A program made the position numbers and the translations under genes. 15,582 nucleotides of DNA from DAOPXV01 sp035352535. Lineage in GTDB: Bacteria; Muiribacteriota; UBA9980. The stretch lies in contig CAZJFS010000101.1 of NCBI GenBank assembly GCA_964545075.1, forward strand, positions 1 to 15,582. The letters run 5' to 3'. Position 1 is the first letter of the stretch, and the number at the start of each line of letters is the position of its first letter. Below are positions 6,954 through 14,639 of the stretch, one piece after another. Below the pieces are notes generated by a model that saw only the letters and a program-made list of their open reading frames with translations, searched no databases and had not been told where the DNA came from.

Positions 6954-9900
6954 CCGCACAATAACGCCGGAATCCGCAATTATTCACGCCAACATAAACC
7001 GCTCCCGGAAGAGGCGATTCAGGCGTCCAGGAAATCACGGCCGAGCCTTTCATATTCGGGTTCGAAGCATCGGTTATAGTTATCGTTCTTTCGCTGCAGG
7101 CATTACTCGCTCTTATATAAAATATGGCTACCCCGCTGAAAAAAGCAGAGCTGTCGTATCTGGCGGCATTACCGTTACCGGTTATTCCAGGCCCTTCCCA
7201 TGCCACCGTTCCGCCGGTTTCGGCTATCGTTATAACGCCGCTTGAAGCATAAGAAGTTTTGATTTTTCCGAGCGAATCCATGGCATATATCATTAGTTGA
7301 ATATATTCACCCTCGGGCGCTGATTTTGAAGCGGAAAAACCCATCATGTCTCCCGTTTCCTTGTTTTCACGGGCCGAAGTGGAATAAGACTTCGTCGTTA
7401 TTTCGAAATGCTCTCCCACCGAACCGCCCGATCCCAGAACTATTTTTTGTATTCTGTTGTTTCCGGGATCAGCCGCATATATAGTGCCTGATTTTGAAAT
7501 CGCGAGACCCGCTATGCCGTCAAACTGTTCGGGTTCTCTTCCAAAACCGCCAAGCTCGTCGATAAAATTTCCGCCGGAATCAAAGCGCATCAATTTATTT
7601 CGCCCGGAGTCGCTAACGAATAACATTTCCGAAGTTTCCGTCGAGAGCACGCCGATCGACGAAAGCTTTTGAAACTGGCCAAGGTCCGCTCCTTCCTTCC
7701 CGAATTCCATAATCTCAATTCCGTCCGGCGATATTTTTTTTATTTTTTTTAAAACCGAATCCGCAATATAAATCTCGCCGCTGTTGTTGGACGCAATGGC
7801 CGTCAAATCGCCTATATAAAAACTGGTAGTTCCGTATCCTCCTGTTTTTCCGATCAGATCCCCATTGGGAGAATAATTATAAATGCATTTATTAAGTTTA
7901 TCACCGATAAGCATATTGCCGTTATTTATTCCTAAGAGACTTGAAGGCTCAAGAAAACCGTAAAAAGAGTTATCAGTTCCAAAAGGTTCGAACTTCATTA
8001 TCCGGGCCGCTTTCGAAAAATCGTTGTTGACGATCTTCCCTGCAAGCATGCCATTTTTCCCTTCATAGCCCTGAAACGAAAGAGCGGTGCGAAACGTCTT
8101 AAATTCGTTCCCTGACAGAACAGGCCATACTTCGTTATCTAAAGTGCTTATGACCAGCACCTCCACGGAACTTAACCCTTCGGATGACTCGAAAATATTA
8201 TTTGTAATGTACCCCGTGGATTCAAGCTTTAATTTCGGGCCGTTAAAAAAAGACTGCGGATTTTCATCAATGGGAACGTTTTTCAAATAATTGCGGTCCA
8301 TTGAAATGATAGAACTATCTGAAGTTCTTATAAAGCTGGAGTTCGGACCGCCATCGCCGTCGTTGAAAAGAAGATAAAACTTGCAGCCCGAGATTTTCAG
8401 CGACGAATCTATAGCGGCCGAAATATTTCCTGGAGATTTTATGTTAAAAACGCTGTTGTAAAAATCTCCGGAATTAAAAGCGCTTGAACTTATATTATAA
8501 TTGTTCGAATTTTCGAAATTCCTGTTTCCAAATTCACAGCCATTAAAACAAATGTTTGATTTATTTATTAATTTAATATTTTCGAAAGAAATGAAATGGG
8601 CGCCCCTTAAAACGCAAACTTCTCCCGAACCGTTGGCAAACAAACCTTTCCAATAACCGAAACCTTCATTCGGGGTCCGTCCCTCAATTCCGGCAAGCGA
8701 AACATGTCCCCAAAAAACGGGATAGCGAGGACTTCCATCAATTATTAAAGAATAATGAGGCGGAGCTTGTTCGGAAATCGTATTTAAATTGATCGACGAA
8801 CCCGTTGCAACTTTAACTATAGCACCCTGATTTACTTTGAATATCGTATTGTCCATAATCTCGAATTTTTTAGTTCCAACATCTTTTACGACAAAAACAT
8901 TCGTTCTTTTCCATTCGGATATACCGACCCGCGTCGAAAAGTTTCTGGGCATCGTACCGTCGGGGTATAGCGAACCGGTATAAAAAAGACCGTATTTCAA
9001 ATCCAGATAATTTATATTCATATCACTGTTATCCGTAACATATATTCCGCCGAAAGACCCGTCTTCCTTTCCGTCAGAAACTCCCCAGTCGCCGTATAGC
9101 GGTCCGCCTGAATTTTTATAATCCAGTGAATTTGCCGGATTGGATTTGGTCCTGCGCAGCTGTGTATTCGGAAGGCCTTCAGCCGATTTGTAATCACCGT
9201 CAGAGGCGTTATATATGGACGGCGGAACGCTGTTATCGTCTATAGAAGTGAAAATAACATGTTCATCTTCATTTGAATTTCCCATTACAAAAAGTTTCCC
9301 GCCTTTTTCGACTTTAATGCCGGATACGGAACGTCCAGAATAATTACCGGAATAAACCTGCTTATCCGCCGTAGCGAATTTAATAATAGTTCCCGGAGAT
9401 ATTTCGAGAGGCGCTTTAACCTTAAGTTGATTATCAATCACGTATATCATTAAAACCTTGTTATCGCCATATTTTTCATGTGAAAATTGTTCGTTTGAAA
9501 GTATTCCGTCAGGATATTTCTGCGATGAATACACGTATTCATATTTTATAAAATCACGGGAAGACAATGTATTGCCCTGTATATCACCGGAATAAAATTT
9601 TTTGCATACTGTCAATGGCGGCATACTTCCGGCTATACTCTGGTCATTTTCAGAAACCGTTATATAAACCGTCTTTTCAGCAGTCCGCGAGCATTTAAAG
9701 ATTTTTTTTGAAATTCCGTCAATAAAAATAACGTTATCGGCAAGATCCACCGCCGCGTCTTTTATATTGTATGTTTGACCGTCGTCAAAGAATTTAGAGC
9801 CGGCTGTATCCACAATCGACCCGGAACAAACTATATAAGTCTTGTAACTTCCGGACTTCGTAGGATGAGAAAATATGACGTTCACCGGATTGGCGATGTT

Positions 9901-12900
9901 TTTTGAATATTCCCGAACGATCGCGCCGCCTGGAGAATCAAAGTTTTTAATCTCATAAACCTTGTTTACTGAAGAGTTCACTGCATATAATGTTTTATCG
10001 TCAGGCGCGAAAACAAGTTTCGTTATAGAAGCGCCGAGGCGGGCAACCTCAAAAGGCTGGGAACGGATAATAGTCTTGACCATAAAGTATCCGTTGTGCC
10101 CGGCGTCGCTCGCAACCGTGGAGGCGTCCCGACCGGTATTTGCTTGAGCCAAATTATTATTTGATTTTATCCGGTAATAAATTTCGCCCGTTGTCGCAAC
10201 GTCAGCAAAGCTATGTTGAAAACAAGGCACCGTCAATTCACCTATCTTCATTTCGAGCTTACATGCATAGTAATCATTTTCAGCCGAAGCAGGATAAAAA
10301 ACCGGACCCGGAGTAAAATAAGTTTTCCAGATATCGACAAAAGTCATGAGCATGCCGCCGGCAAAAACTTCTACGGAATCTCCGGTTGAAGCCGTAACGC
10401 CGGTATTTGTAAATTCCATCAAAACTTTTTGAACAAAGTGATTGTAACTTCTATCTTTTTTTTTCATCATCAGTTTTTTTGATGCCGCGTCAAAATATGC
10501 GACATAGCTTCCATCATTAGAACATGCCGCTACCGAAGAGTCTTCGGTCTTAAGAGAGTTTCCCTGGATCAATTTATCGCGCGCGATTACGGTCGAGCTC
10601 TCGACTACGCCGCTCAACAGATTATAAGTATTTAAAATCAGTTCACTTACAATCGAACTTTTATCATCGACGTCCCTTACGTTAAAACGCCTTGAAAAAA
10701 TATTGAGTTTGTTGATTTTTGACGCGGAGCCCTTCGATATATAACTTATATCGACCAGATTCGACATTTTTGATTCAATATGCGTCCAGTTTGCTCCGCG
10801 GTCAGTCGTTCTGAAAATACCGCGATCGGCCGTTCCGACCCAATAAATTCCACCCTTTTCGGCATAAACTGAAGTCACCTTGATCTTATCGAAAAATTTC
10901 TGCCACCCGAAACTTTTCTGCGCTTCTTCCGGAAACTTCTCATATTTTGAAACTTTAACCGGAAAATTGACGGCCAGATGGCCGTTTACATCTTCGCCGC
11001 CGCCTTTGTCTATTATGGCGTTAGGATGGTTTATATTTCTTATGTATAACCCCGAAGATGTGCCATATAGCATATTCCCCTCATCATCTCCGGTAAAACA
11101 GTTAATTTTTTCGCCAAGATCGTTTCTTTCGAAATTATTCAAAGGAAGAGTATCCGGATTCACGGTCATCAACTCATTATCCGAACACGCGAATAAAAGT
11201 TCCTTCGGAAAGGACGACATATAGAAATTAGAATCAGTCGTTGTATCGGGGGATTTTTTTAATATGTACACTGTCGATCCGTATTCCGCGGACGTCATGG
11301 AATCGTAATCGCCATACCGGTAATCTATGAAAATCGGTGCAGATCTGGTAATTCCAGAATCTCTGGAAAACGTCATAAAAACACGGCCGGCAATATCAGT
11401 CGATGTAATAGTCGAATCGCATGCCGTTCCTGAAAAGATATAGCATTTATTATCCGAAATTTGCGATTTATAAAGTGCTTCCGGATTTATAGCGGTCATG
11501 GCGCTGCGCTTTCCAAGAGCATCGATTTTAGATACATCAGTAAGATCATTTTCCGACCAATATTGTTTATCGAGAACCCTTTCGTTGAATACGCCGTATG
11601 GATAAACTTTTGATACTATGTAATCAAGACTGCTCTTGCCAGCGACATAATGAAAAGACTTCATGATAAACAGCATGGTTTTCTCGCGGTTAAAAACAGG
11701 CGGAAGGCACAAAATAACGGGACTGTAAGAAAAACCGTTAATCCCCGAAAGCAAACCGGATCCTGAACCATCAATATTACTTTTTACTCCGGTAATGGTA
11801 CCGCCTTCGCCTCCGGCGTTAGAACTAAAGAATGTGCTAAACAACGTGCCGCGGTTATCGAAAAAGTAGCCGCCCTGATAATAAGTAATGGGATAATTAA
11901 CGAAAGCTTTGTTGTCGCTTTCCTGCCATATCATTCCGCCATCGCGCGAATGCATCATGTTCAAGATTTGATCGGATTCGATCGAAATCGCATTGGCCGC
12001 CTTTACGCAATATGCCGTCTGAATTATATTGTTTATCGAGCAATCTATTCTATTGACATAATCAGACCCCCAGCATATCCAATCTTTCAAACTGCCATTT
12101 TTATATTTATAATCATAAACGACCTTTGTTCCATCACGATTTACAATCACCATATCATCGGAAAGCCATGTTTTTCCGCCATCGGAACTCTTCTGATAGC
12201 ATACCTTCCATCCGGCGCCCGGCGGTCTGTTATCATTCCAGATAGCATGAATCACGCCTTTTGAATCTATCACCTCGGAATGAGCCCATGCCGTAGCGCC
12301 TGCCGGCGTAGATGATATTACGGTCTCCGGCGACCATGTGACGCCGAAATCCCTGGAATGCGTGTAACAAAGTTTCATTTCCTCATAAGCGACCCCGCTT
12401 GAGGATGCCCCCCTGTTATCAAGATAAAAAACATGTACGCCGTCGTCTCCGACTATCATTGAAGGCGCGAAAGGAACGCCGCCGCCGGAATATCCCGAAA
12501 CTTTTTCTTTTTTCAAAACTTTAATGAAAGGCGCGCGATAGGTCTGGCTTCTATCTATATAAACGGCATTAAATCCGGCGACCTCTTTTCCGTCTTCAGG
12601 TTTAAGCCTGAGCCATGTACAATCAGGACTCTCAAAATTTGAAAATAAATCTTCGCTATAAAACAAGCCGGATGTCGTCGCGGCCCATACCCGATGATCT
12701 TTTCCGACAGTCAGAGAATTTATGGAGTTTGATTCTCCAGGGCCTTTTTTCAATATAAAGCCGGATGTTCCCGAACCGCTGATTCCAAAATTTCTTGCGA
12801 CGAATATTGAACCGTCGTAAGCGCCCGCGACCAGGTAACCGCTTTCCGCAACGGCTACCGCGGTAATATTATAGGAACTTCCTATATAACTTTCACGCGT

Positions 12901-14178
12901 CCATTTTCCGGTTTTAGCGTTAGACGAAATCCATAATCCTCCCTGGCCGCCCGCATATATAATGCATTCATTGGTATGGCGCGCCCATGTAACGACGTTT
13001 ATCACCGGCGTCTTTCCTGCATCGCCCTCAAGCATGATCTGTTCCCAACTTTCACCATTATCAGAGCTTCTCATGAGGCCGCCGCCGTTCGTCCCGGCAA
13101 AAACATTGAGCTGGGCGTCAACCGTTATCGAATTTATGGAATTCGAGCGAATATCGCGGGCAAGCATTCCGATATCGTCAACCTTATGAAATGAAACTTC
13201 CGGCGTGTTGCAGGCGTTCACATCGATGGATGTCACGCCGGAATATTTATCGCTCAAAGCTTCCGCCATATGAAGCGCGTAAAATCTATCTCCGGCGGGG
13301 CCAAGAATGACCTTCGAAGCCGGGCCAAGTTCATAAACTTTAGGCGGATATTCCTCCACGAATGAAGTTTTAAATTCGCCCTCATATTCATATCCGCCGG
13401 AATAGAAAGGCACATCCCTGGCGCTTAAATTTATCCGGTCGATACCAGCGGTGGCGGCCGTATCGGTCCATCCGAATCCTTCCATACCCAGAGATCCATT
13501 ATCTATCTCGGCGCCACGAGTTATATCGACGATGGCGGCGCTGTTTTCCTTCGAATCCACAACCGCGGCATATTTACCGCCGAGTTCACCGTTTTCAAGA
13601 AACGCCAGCGACGACGGGGACGGACCCAAAACGGCGCCGTTCTTAAGCACCGGCTGCGGTTTTCCGGCTGAAGTGACATCCGGCACGACTTTTACGTTTA
13701 CCCTGAAATTTTTATAAACATTCTCACCATCGAAAAGATACTCGCTTCCGTCGGCGAGAGTCGGAAGAAAAACTTCGTCGCTATTATATCCGTCATAATC
13801 GTCAATATCGTCAAAATATTTCTGGCGATTCAAAACAGTCTCATTAAAAAGTCTGGGTTTAAGACTTGATTCGTCCGTTCCGTTCGGAATTTTTTTAGCC
13901 GAAGTTTCCGCTACATATTCCTCATGGGTCGGACCCGGCTTTAAATAAACATTTTCCGTGTCGCATCCGTCGGGATCATAAAAAGGTTTCCGCGATATCT
14001 CGGACATCATCTCTCTCGCTAGATTCTGAGCGATAAAACTCTTGCGACCGCGCTCGCCCATTCTTTTACTTATAGTAAAAGCGTTCAATATAGGGCCGAT
14101 GACTACCGCTATAAAAAGCATGGTCATGATTATCTCGATTATCGTAAACGCGGATATCCGCTTTTTGTTACGCCTCAT
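6181..14178 (-). CDS. Giant PilV/GspI-like prepilin fused to a multidomain adhesin-like ectodomain with C-terminal SUMF1-like domain
   Basis: From the ATG at 14178 the product has 2,665 residues. Residues 1-10 (MRRNKKRISA) are a basic class III leader. Processing by prepilin peptidase is expected between Ala10 and Phe11, and FTIIE places Glu15 at mature position +5. A hydrophobic helix follows, then a PilV/GspI-like segment (LAREMMSEISRKPFYDP; FDDIDDYDGY at 122-131). The rest is extracellular by inference: Asp-box propeller repeats between about 345 and 1135, a long region of uncertain folds with beta-strand character (about 1140-1590), a parallel beta-helix region (about 1591-2063), NHL repeats (about 2075-2250), an Ig-like segment (about 2258-2386) and a formylglycine-generating-enzyme-like domain (about 2410-2665). 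Usual PilV proteins have 150-200 residues, so this is an extreme fusion. I find no stop or frame break inside. A GTG at 14190 overlapping the previous stop by GTGA is an alternative start, but AGGTGA sits eight bases before the ATG. The likely role is a pilus-tip or pseudopilus-tip adhesin or sensor. Confidence 0.9.
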   Translation of the reverse strand: MRRNKKRISAFTIIEIIMTMLFIAVVIGPILNAFTISKRMGERGRKSFIAQNLAREMMSEISRKPFYDPDGCDTENVYLKPGPTHEEYVAETSAKKIPNGTDESSLKPRLFNETVLNRQKYFDDIDDYDGYNSDEVFLPTLADGSEYLFDGENVYKNFRVNVKVVPDVTSAGKPQPVLKNGAVLGPSPSSLAFLENGELGGKYAAVVDSKENSAAIVDITRGAEIDNGSLGMEGFGWTDTAATAGIDRINLSARDVPFYSGGYEYEGEFKTSFVEEYPPKVYELGPASKVILGPAGDRFYALHMAEALSDKYSGVTSIDVNACNTPEVSFHKVDDIGMLARDIRSNSINSITVDAQLNVFAGTNGGGLMRSSDNGESWEQIMLEGDAGKTPVINVVTWARHTNECIIYAGGQGGLWISSNAKTGKWTRESYIGSSYNITAVAVAESGYLVAGAYDGSIFVARNFGISGSGTSGFILKKGPGESNSINSLTVGKDHRVWAATTSGLFYSEDLFSNFESPDCTWLRLKPEDGKEVAGFNAVYIDRSQTYRAPFIKVLKKEKVSGYSGGGVPFAPSMIVGDDGVHVFYLDNRGASSSGVAYEEMKLCYTHSRDFGVTWSPETVISSTPAGATAWAHSEVIDSKGVIHAIWNDNRPPGAGWKVCYQKSSDGGKTWLSDDMVIVNRDGTKVVYDYKYKNGSLKDWICWGSDYVNRIDCSINNIIQTAYCVKAANAISIESDQILNMMHSRDGGMIWQESDNKAFVNYPITYYQGGYFFDNRGTLFSTFFSSNAGGEGGTITGVKSNIDGSGSGLLSGINGFSYSPVILCLPPVFNREKTMLFIMKSFHYVAGKSSLDYIVSKVYPYGVFNERVLDKQYWSENDLTDVSKIDALGKRSAMTAINPEALYKSQISDNKCYIFSGTACDSTITSTDIAGRVFMTFSRDSGITRSAPIFIDYRYGDYDSMTSAEYGSTVYILKKSPDTTTDSNFYMSSFPKELLFACSDNELMTVNPDTLPLNNFERNDLGEKINCFTGDDEGNMLYGTSSGLYIRNINHPNAIIDKGGGEDVNGHLAVNFPVKVSKYEKFPEEAQKSFGWQKFFDKIKVTSVYAEKGGIYWVGTADRGIFRTTDRGANWTHIESKMSNLVDISYISKGSASKINKLNIFSRRFNVRDVDDKSSIVSELILNTYNLLSGVVESSTVIARDKLIQGNSLKTEDSSVAACSNDGSYVAYFDAASKKLMMKKKDRSYNHFVQKVLMEFTNTGVTASTGDSVEVFAGGMLMTFVDIWKTYFTPGPVFYPASAENDYYACKLEMKIGELTVPCFQHSFADVATTGEIYYRIKSNNNLAQANTGRDASTVASDAGHNGYFMVKTIIRSQPFEVARLGASITKLVFAPDDKTLYAVNSSVNKVYEIKNFDSPGGAIVREYSKNIANPVNVIFSHPTKSGSYKTYIVCSGSIVDTAGSKFFDDGQTYNIKDAAVDLADNVIFIDGISKKIFKCSRTAEKTVYITVSENDQSIAGSMPPLTVCKKFYSGDIQGNTLSSRDFIKYEYVYSSQKYPDGILSNEQFSHEKYGDNKVLMIYVIDNQLKVKAPLEISPGTIIKFATADKQVYSGNYSGRSVSGIKVEKGGKLFVMGNSNEDEHVIFTSIDDNSVPPSIYNASDGDYKSAEGLPNTQLRRTKSNPANSLDYKNSGGPLYGDWGVSDGKEDGSFGGIYVTDNSDMNINYLDLKYGLFYTGSLYPDGTMPRNFSTRVGISEWKRTNVFVVKDVGTKKFEIMDNTIFKVNQGAIVKVATGSSINLNTISEQAPPHYSLIIDGSPRYPVFWGHVSLAGIEGRTPNEGFGYWKGLFANGSGEVCVLRGAHFISFENIKLINKSNICFNGCEFGNRNFENSNNYNISSSAFNSGDFYNSVFNIKSPGNISAAIDSSLKISGCKFYLLFNDGDGGPNSSFIRTSDSSIISMDRNYLKNVPIDENPQSFFNGPKLKLESTGYITNNIFESSEGLSSVEVLVISTLDNEVWPVLSGNEFKTFRTALSFQGYEGKNGMLAGKIVNNDFSKAARIMKFEPFGTDNSFYGFLEPSSLLGINNGNMLIGDKLNKCIYNYSPNGDLIGKTGGYGTTSFYIGDLTAIASNNSGEIYIADSVLKKIKKISPDGIEIMEFGKEGADLGQFQKLSSIGVLSTETSEMLFVSDSGRNKLMRFDSGGNFIDELGGFGREPEQFDGIAGLAISKSGTIYAADPGNNRIQKIVLGSGGSVGEHFEITTKSYSTSARENKETGDMMGFSASKSAPEGEYIQLMIYAMDSLGKIKTSYASSGVITIAETGGTVAWEGPGITGNGNAARYDSSAFFSGVAIFYIRASNACSERTITITDASNPNMKGSAVISWTPESPLPGAVYVGVNNCGFRRYCAVSDPGVKLIKIPASNFERGDSSLGITQAEVKMSSYYISETPVTNRQFKKWRDVASSTNITGGWKWQEKDAGGTAASNYPDHPAVWVSWADARNYSYWLMSGGTAEQDDRFLLSEAQYEKACRGPMLAGVDNGAIKKAYPWGLSFDQKNCNEGVFKSASERPLNGSLGTTNVFEYSPQGYYGLYDMAGNVYSWCRDGYSSVYQGLRVDPLNYSQSEKRIVRGGSFDESDPDRFRCSCRNSALSAGSYKNIGFRVGYKK
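7428..7960 (-). repeat. NHL repeats in the giant pilin fusion
   Basis: About residues 2075-2250 contain four NHL-type blades: NGNMLIGDKLNKCIYNYSPNG, SGEIYIADSVLKKIKKISPDG, SEMLFVSDSGRNKLMRFDSGG and SGTIYAADPGNNRIQKIVLG, each followed by a glycine-rich turn such as GKEGADLGQF or GGFGREPEQF. Four blades would leave a propeller open, so it may be completed by neighbouring strands or pack against the beta-helix. Blades of this type usually bind proteins or glycans. Confidence 0.75.
7990..9408 (-). other. Parallel beta-helix region
   Basis: About residues 1591-2063 of the giant pilin look like a right-handed parallel beta-helix. The region opens with EISPGTIIKFA, an IKVEKGGKLFVMG rung and HVIFTSIDDNS, followed by GGIYVTDNSDMNINYLDLKYG. 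A second module repeats the same plan (DNTIFKVNQGAIVKVATGSS, PVFWGHVSL, YWKGLFANGSGEV). It continues into short Asn- and Ser-rich rungs (SSSAFNSGDFYNSVFN, SSLKISGCKFYLLFN, GYITNNIFESS, GKIVNNDFSKA). The fold is inferred from the rung pattern. Such helices in surface proteins form stalks or bind polysaccharide. Confidence 0.65.
10776..13074 (-). repeat. Asp-box (BNR) repeats of sialidase-like propellers
   Basis: Within about residues 369-1135 of the giant pilin there are Asp-box motifs S/T-x-D-x-G-x-x-W: SSDNGESW (371-378), SRDFGVTW (608-615), SSDGGKTW (664-671), SRDGGMIW (Trp751) and TTDRGANW (Trp1131), plus a degenerate SRDSGITR near residue 940 that lacks the tryptophan. Surrounding text such as HAIWNDNRPPGAGWKVCYQK and HVFYLDNRGASSS is typical of sialidase-like propellers. 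Asp boxes mark blade turns and do not by themselves show enzyme activity. The spacing suggests at least two separate propellers. Confidence 0.8.
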
Positions 14179-14186
14179 AAAAAAAG

Positions 14187-14192
14187 TCACCT
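14187..14192 (-). promoter_or_regulatory. Shine-Dalgarno deciding the start of the giant pilin
   Basis: AGGTGA on the minus strand overlaps the last codons and stop of the PilX-like gene and lies eight bases before the ATG at 14178-14176. The spacer contains a run of seven T. This site fits the ATG better than the GTG at 14190, which is only four bases after a GAGG. The short leader it produces (MRRNKKRISA) is typical of prepilins. Confidence 0.5.
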
Positions 14193-14639
14193 AACCTCGA
14201 AAGGCTTTGCTATTGAAAACTCTTCCCTCGATCTTATGCCCGCGGACAGCACGACGCCGCTTCCGCGATAAAAACCTTTTGAAACAATAGTTCCCGGCTC
14301 GGCTGCCCCTTTCTGGCCGCTCACGCGCACTGAAAAAAGCGCGTATTTTAATTCTTCATTTTTATCGCTTTCATCAACTAAAACTTCAAGCGTTCCGAAA
14401 AATTCTCCGCTATATGCCCTTTCACCGCGAATTATCGAAGCGGCCTTTAAAAGCCCTGACTCAGCGGCGTATCTCGCCTGCATATAATTATTGTCATTAA
14501 CGGAAATATCGATTTCATCGGAAGAAACTCTAAGCGAGATTCCGGCAAGCATAAGCAGCGTCGTAAAAACGATAAGCGCGAGAAATATAGACATTCCAAG
14601 TTCACGCCTTTTTATATTTATTAAACCGCTTTTCATCAT
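14187..14639 (-). CDS. PilX/GspK-like minor pilin
   Basis: The product has 150 residues with the PilX N-terminal pattern: a basic leader containing KRRELG, predicted prepilin-peptidase cleavage after Gly15, then the hydrophobic helix MSIFLALIVFTTLLMLAGISL. Mature position +5 is Leu, not the usual Glu, as in GspK/PilX-type minor pilins. The motif YAAESGLLKAA (57-67) matches the AAEAGL element conserved in PilX and GspK after the first helix. The rest is a short beta-rich globular domain, shorter than typical GspK (about 300 residues), so PilX-like is the better name. It overlaps the upstream gene by ATGA and has only a weak AAGG about 14 bases upstream, which suggests start by translational coupling. 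An in-frame second ATG at 14636 would remove only one residue. It should act in the inner membrane as part of the complex that primes pilus or pseudopilus assembly. Confidence 0.85.
   Translation of the reverse strand: MMKSGLINIKRRELGMSIFLALIVFTTLLMLAGISLRVSSDEIDISVNDNNYMQARYAAESGLLKAASIIRGERAYSGEFFGTLEVLVDESDKNEELKYALFSVRVSGQKGAAEPGTIVSKGFYRGSGVVLSAGIRSREEFSIAKPFEVR

Noticed and set aside
6712..7245. 177-residue plus-strand frame
   Set aside because: It is antisense to the Ig-like and SUMF1-like coding region, has an Arg- and Gly-rich low-quality product and no ribosome-binding site. It is a shadow of the real gene.
10776..13074. Catalytic sialidase domain
   Set aside because: Asp boxes only mark propeller turns. 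I could not identify the arginine triad or the Tyr/Glu pair of sialidases.
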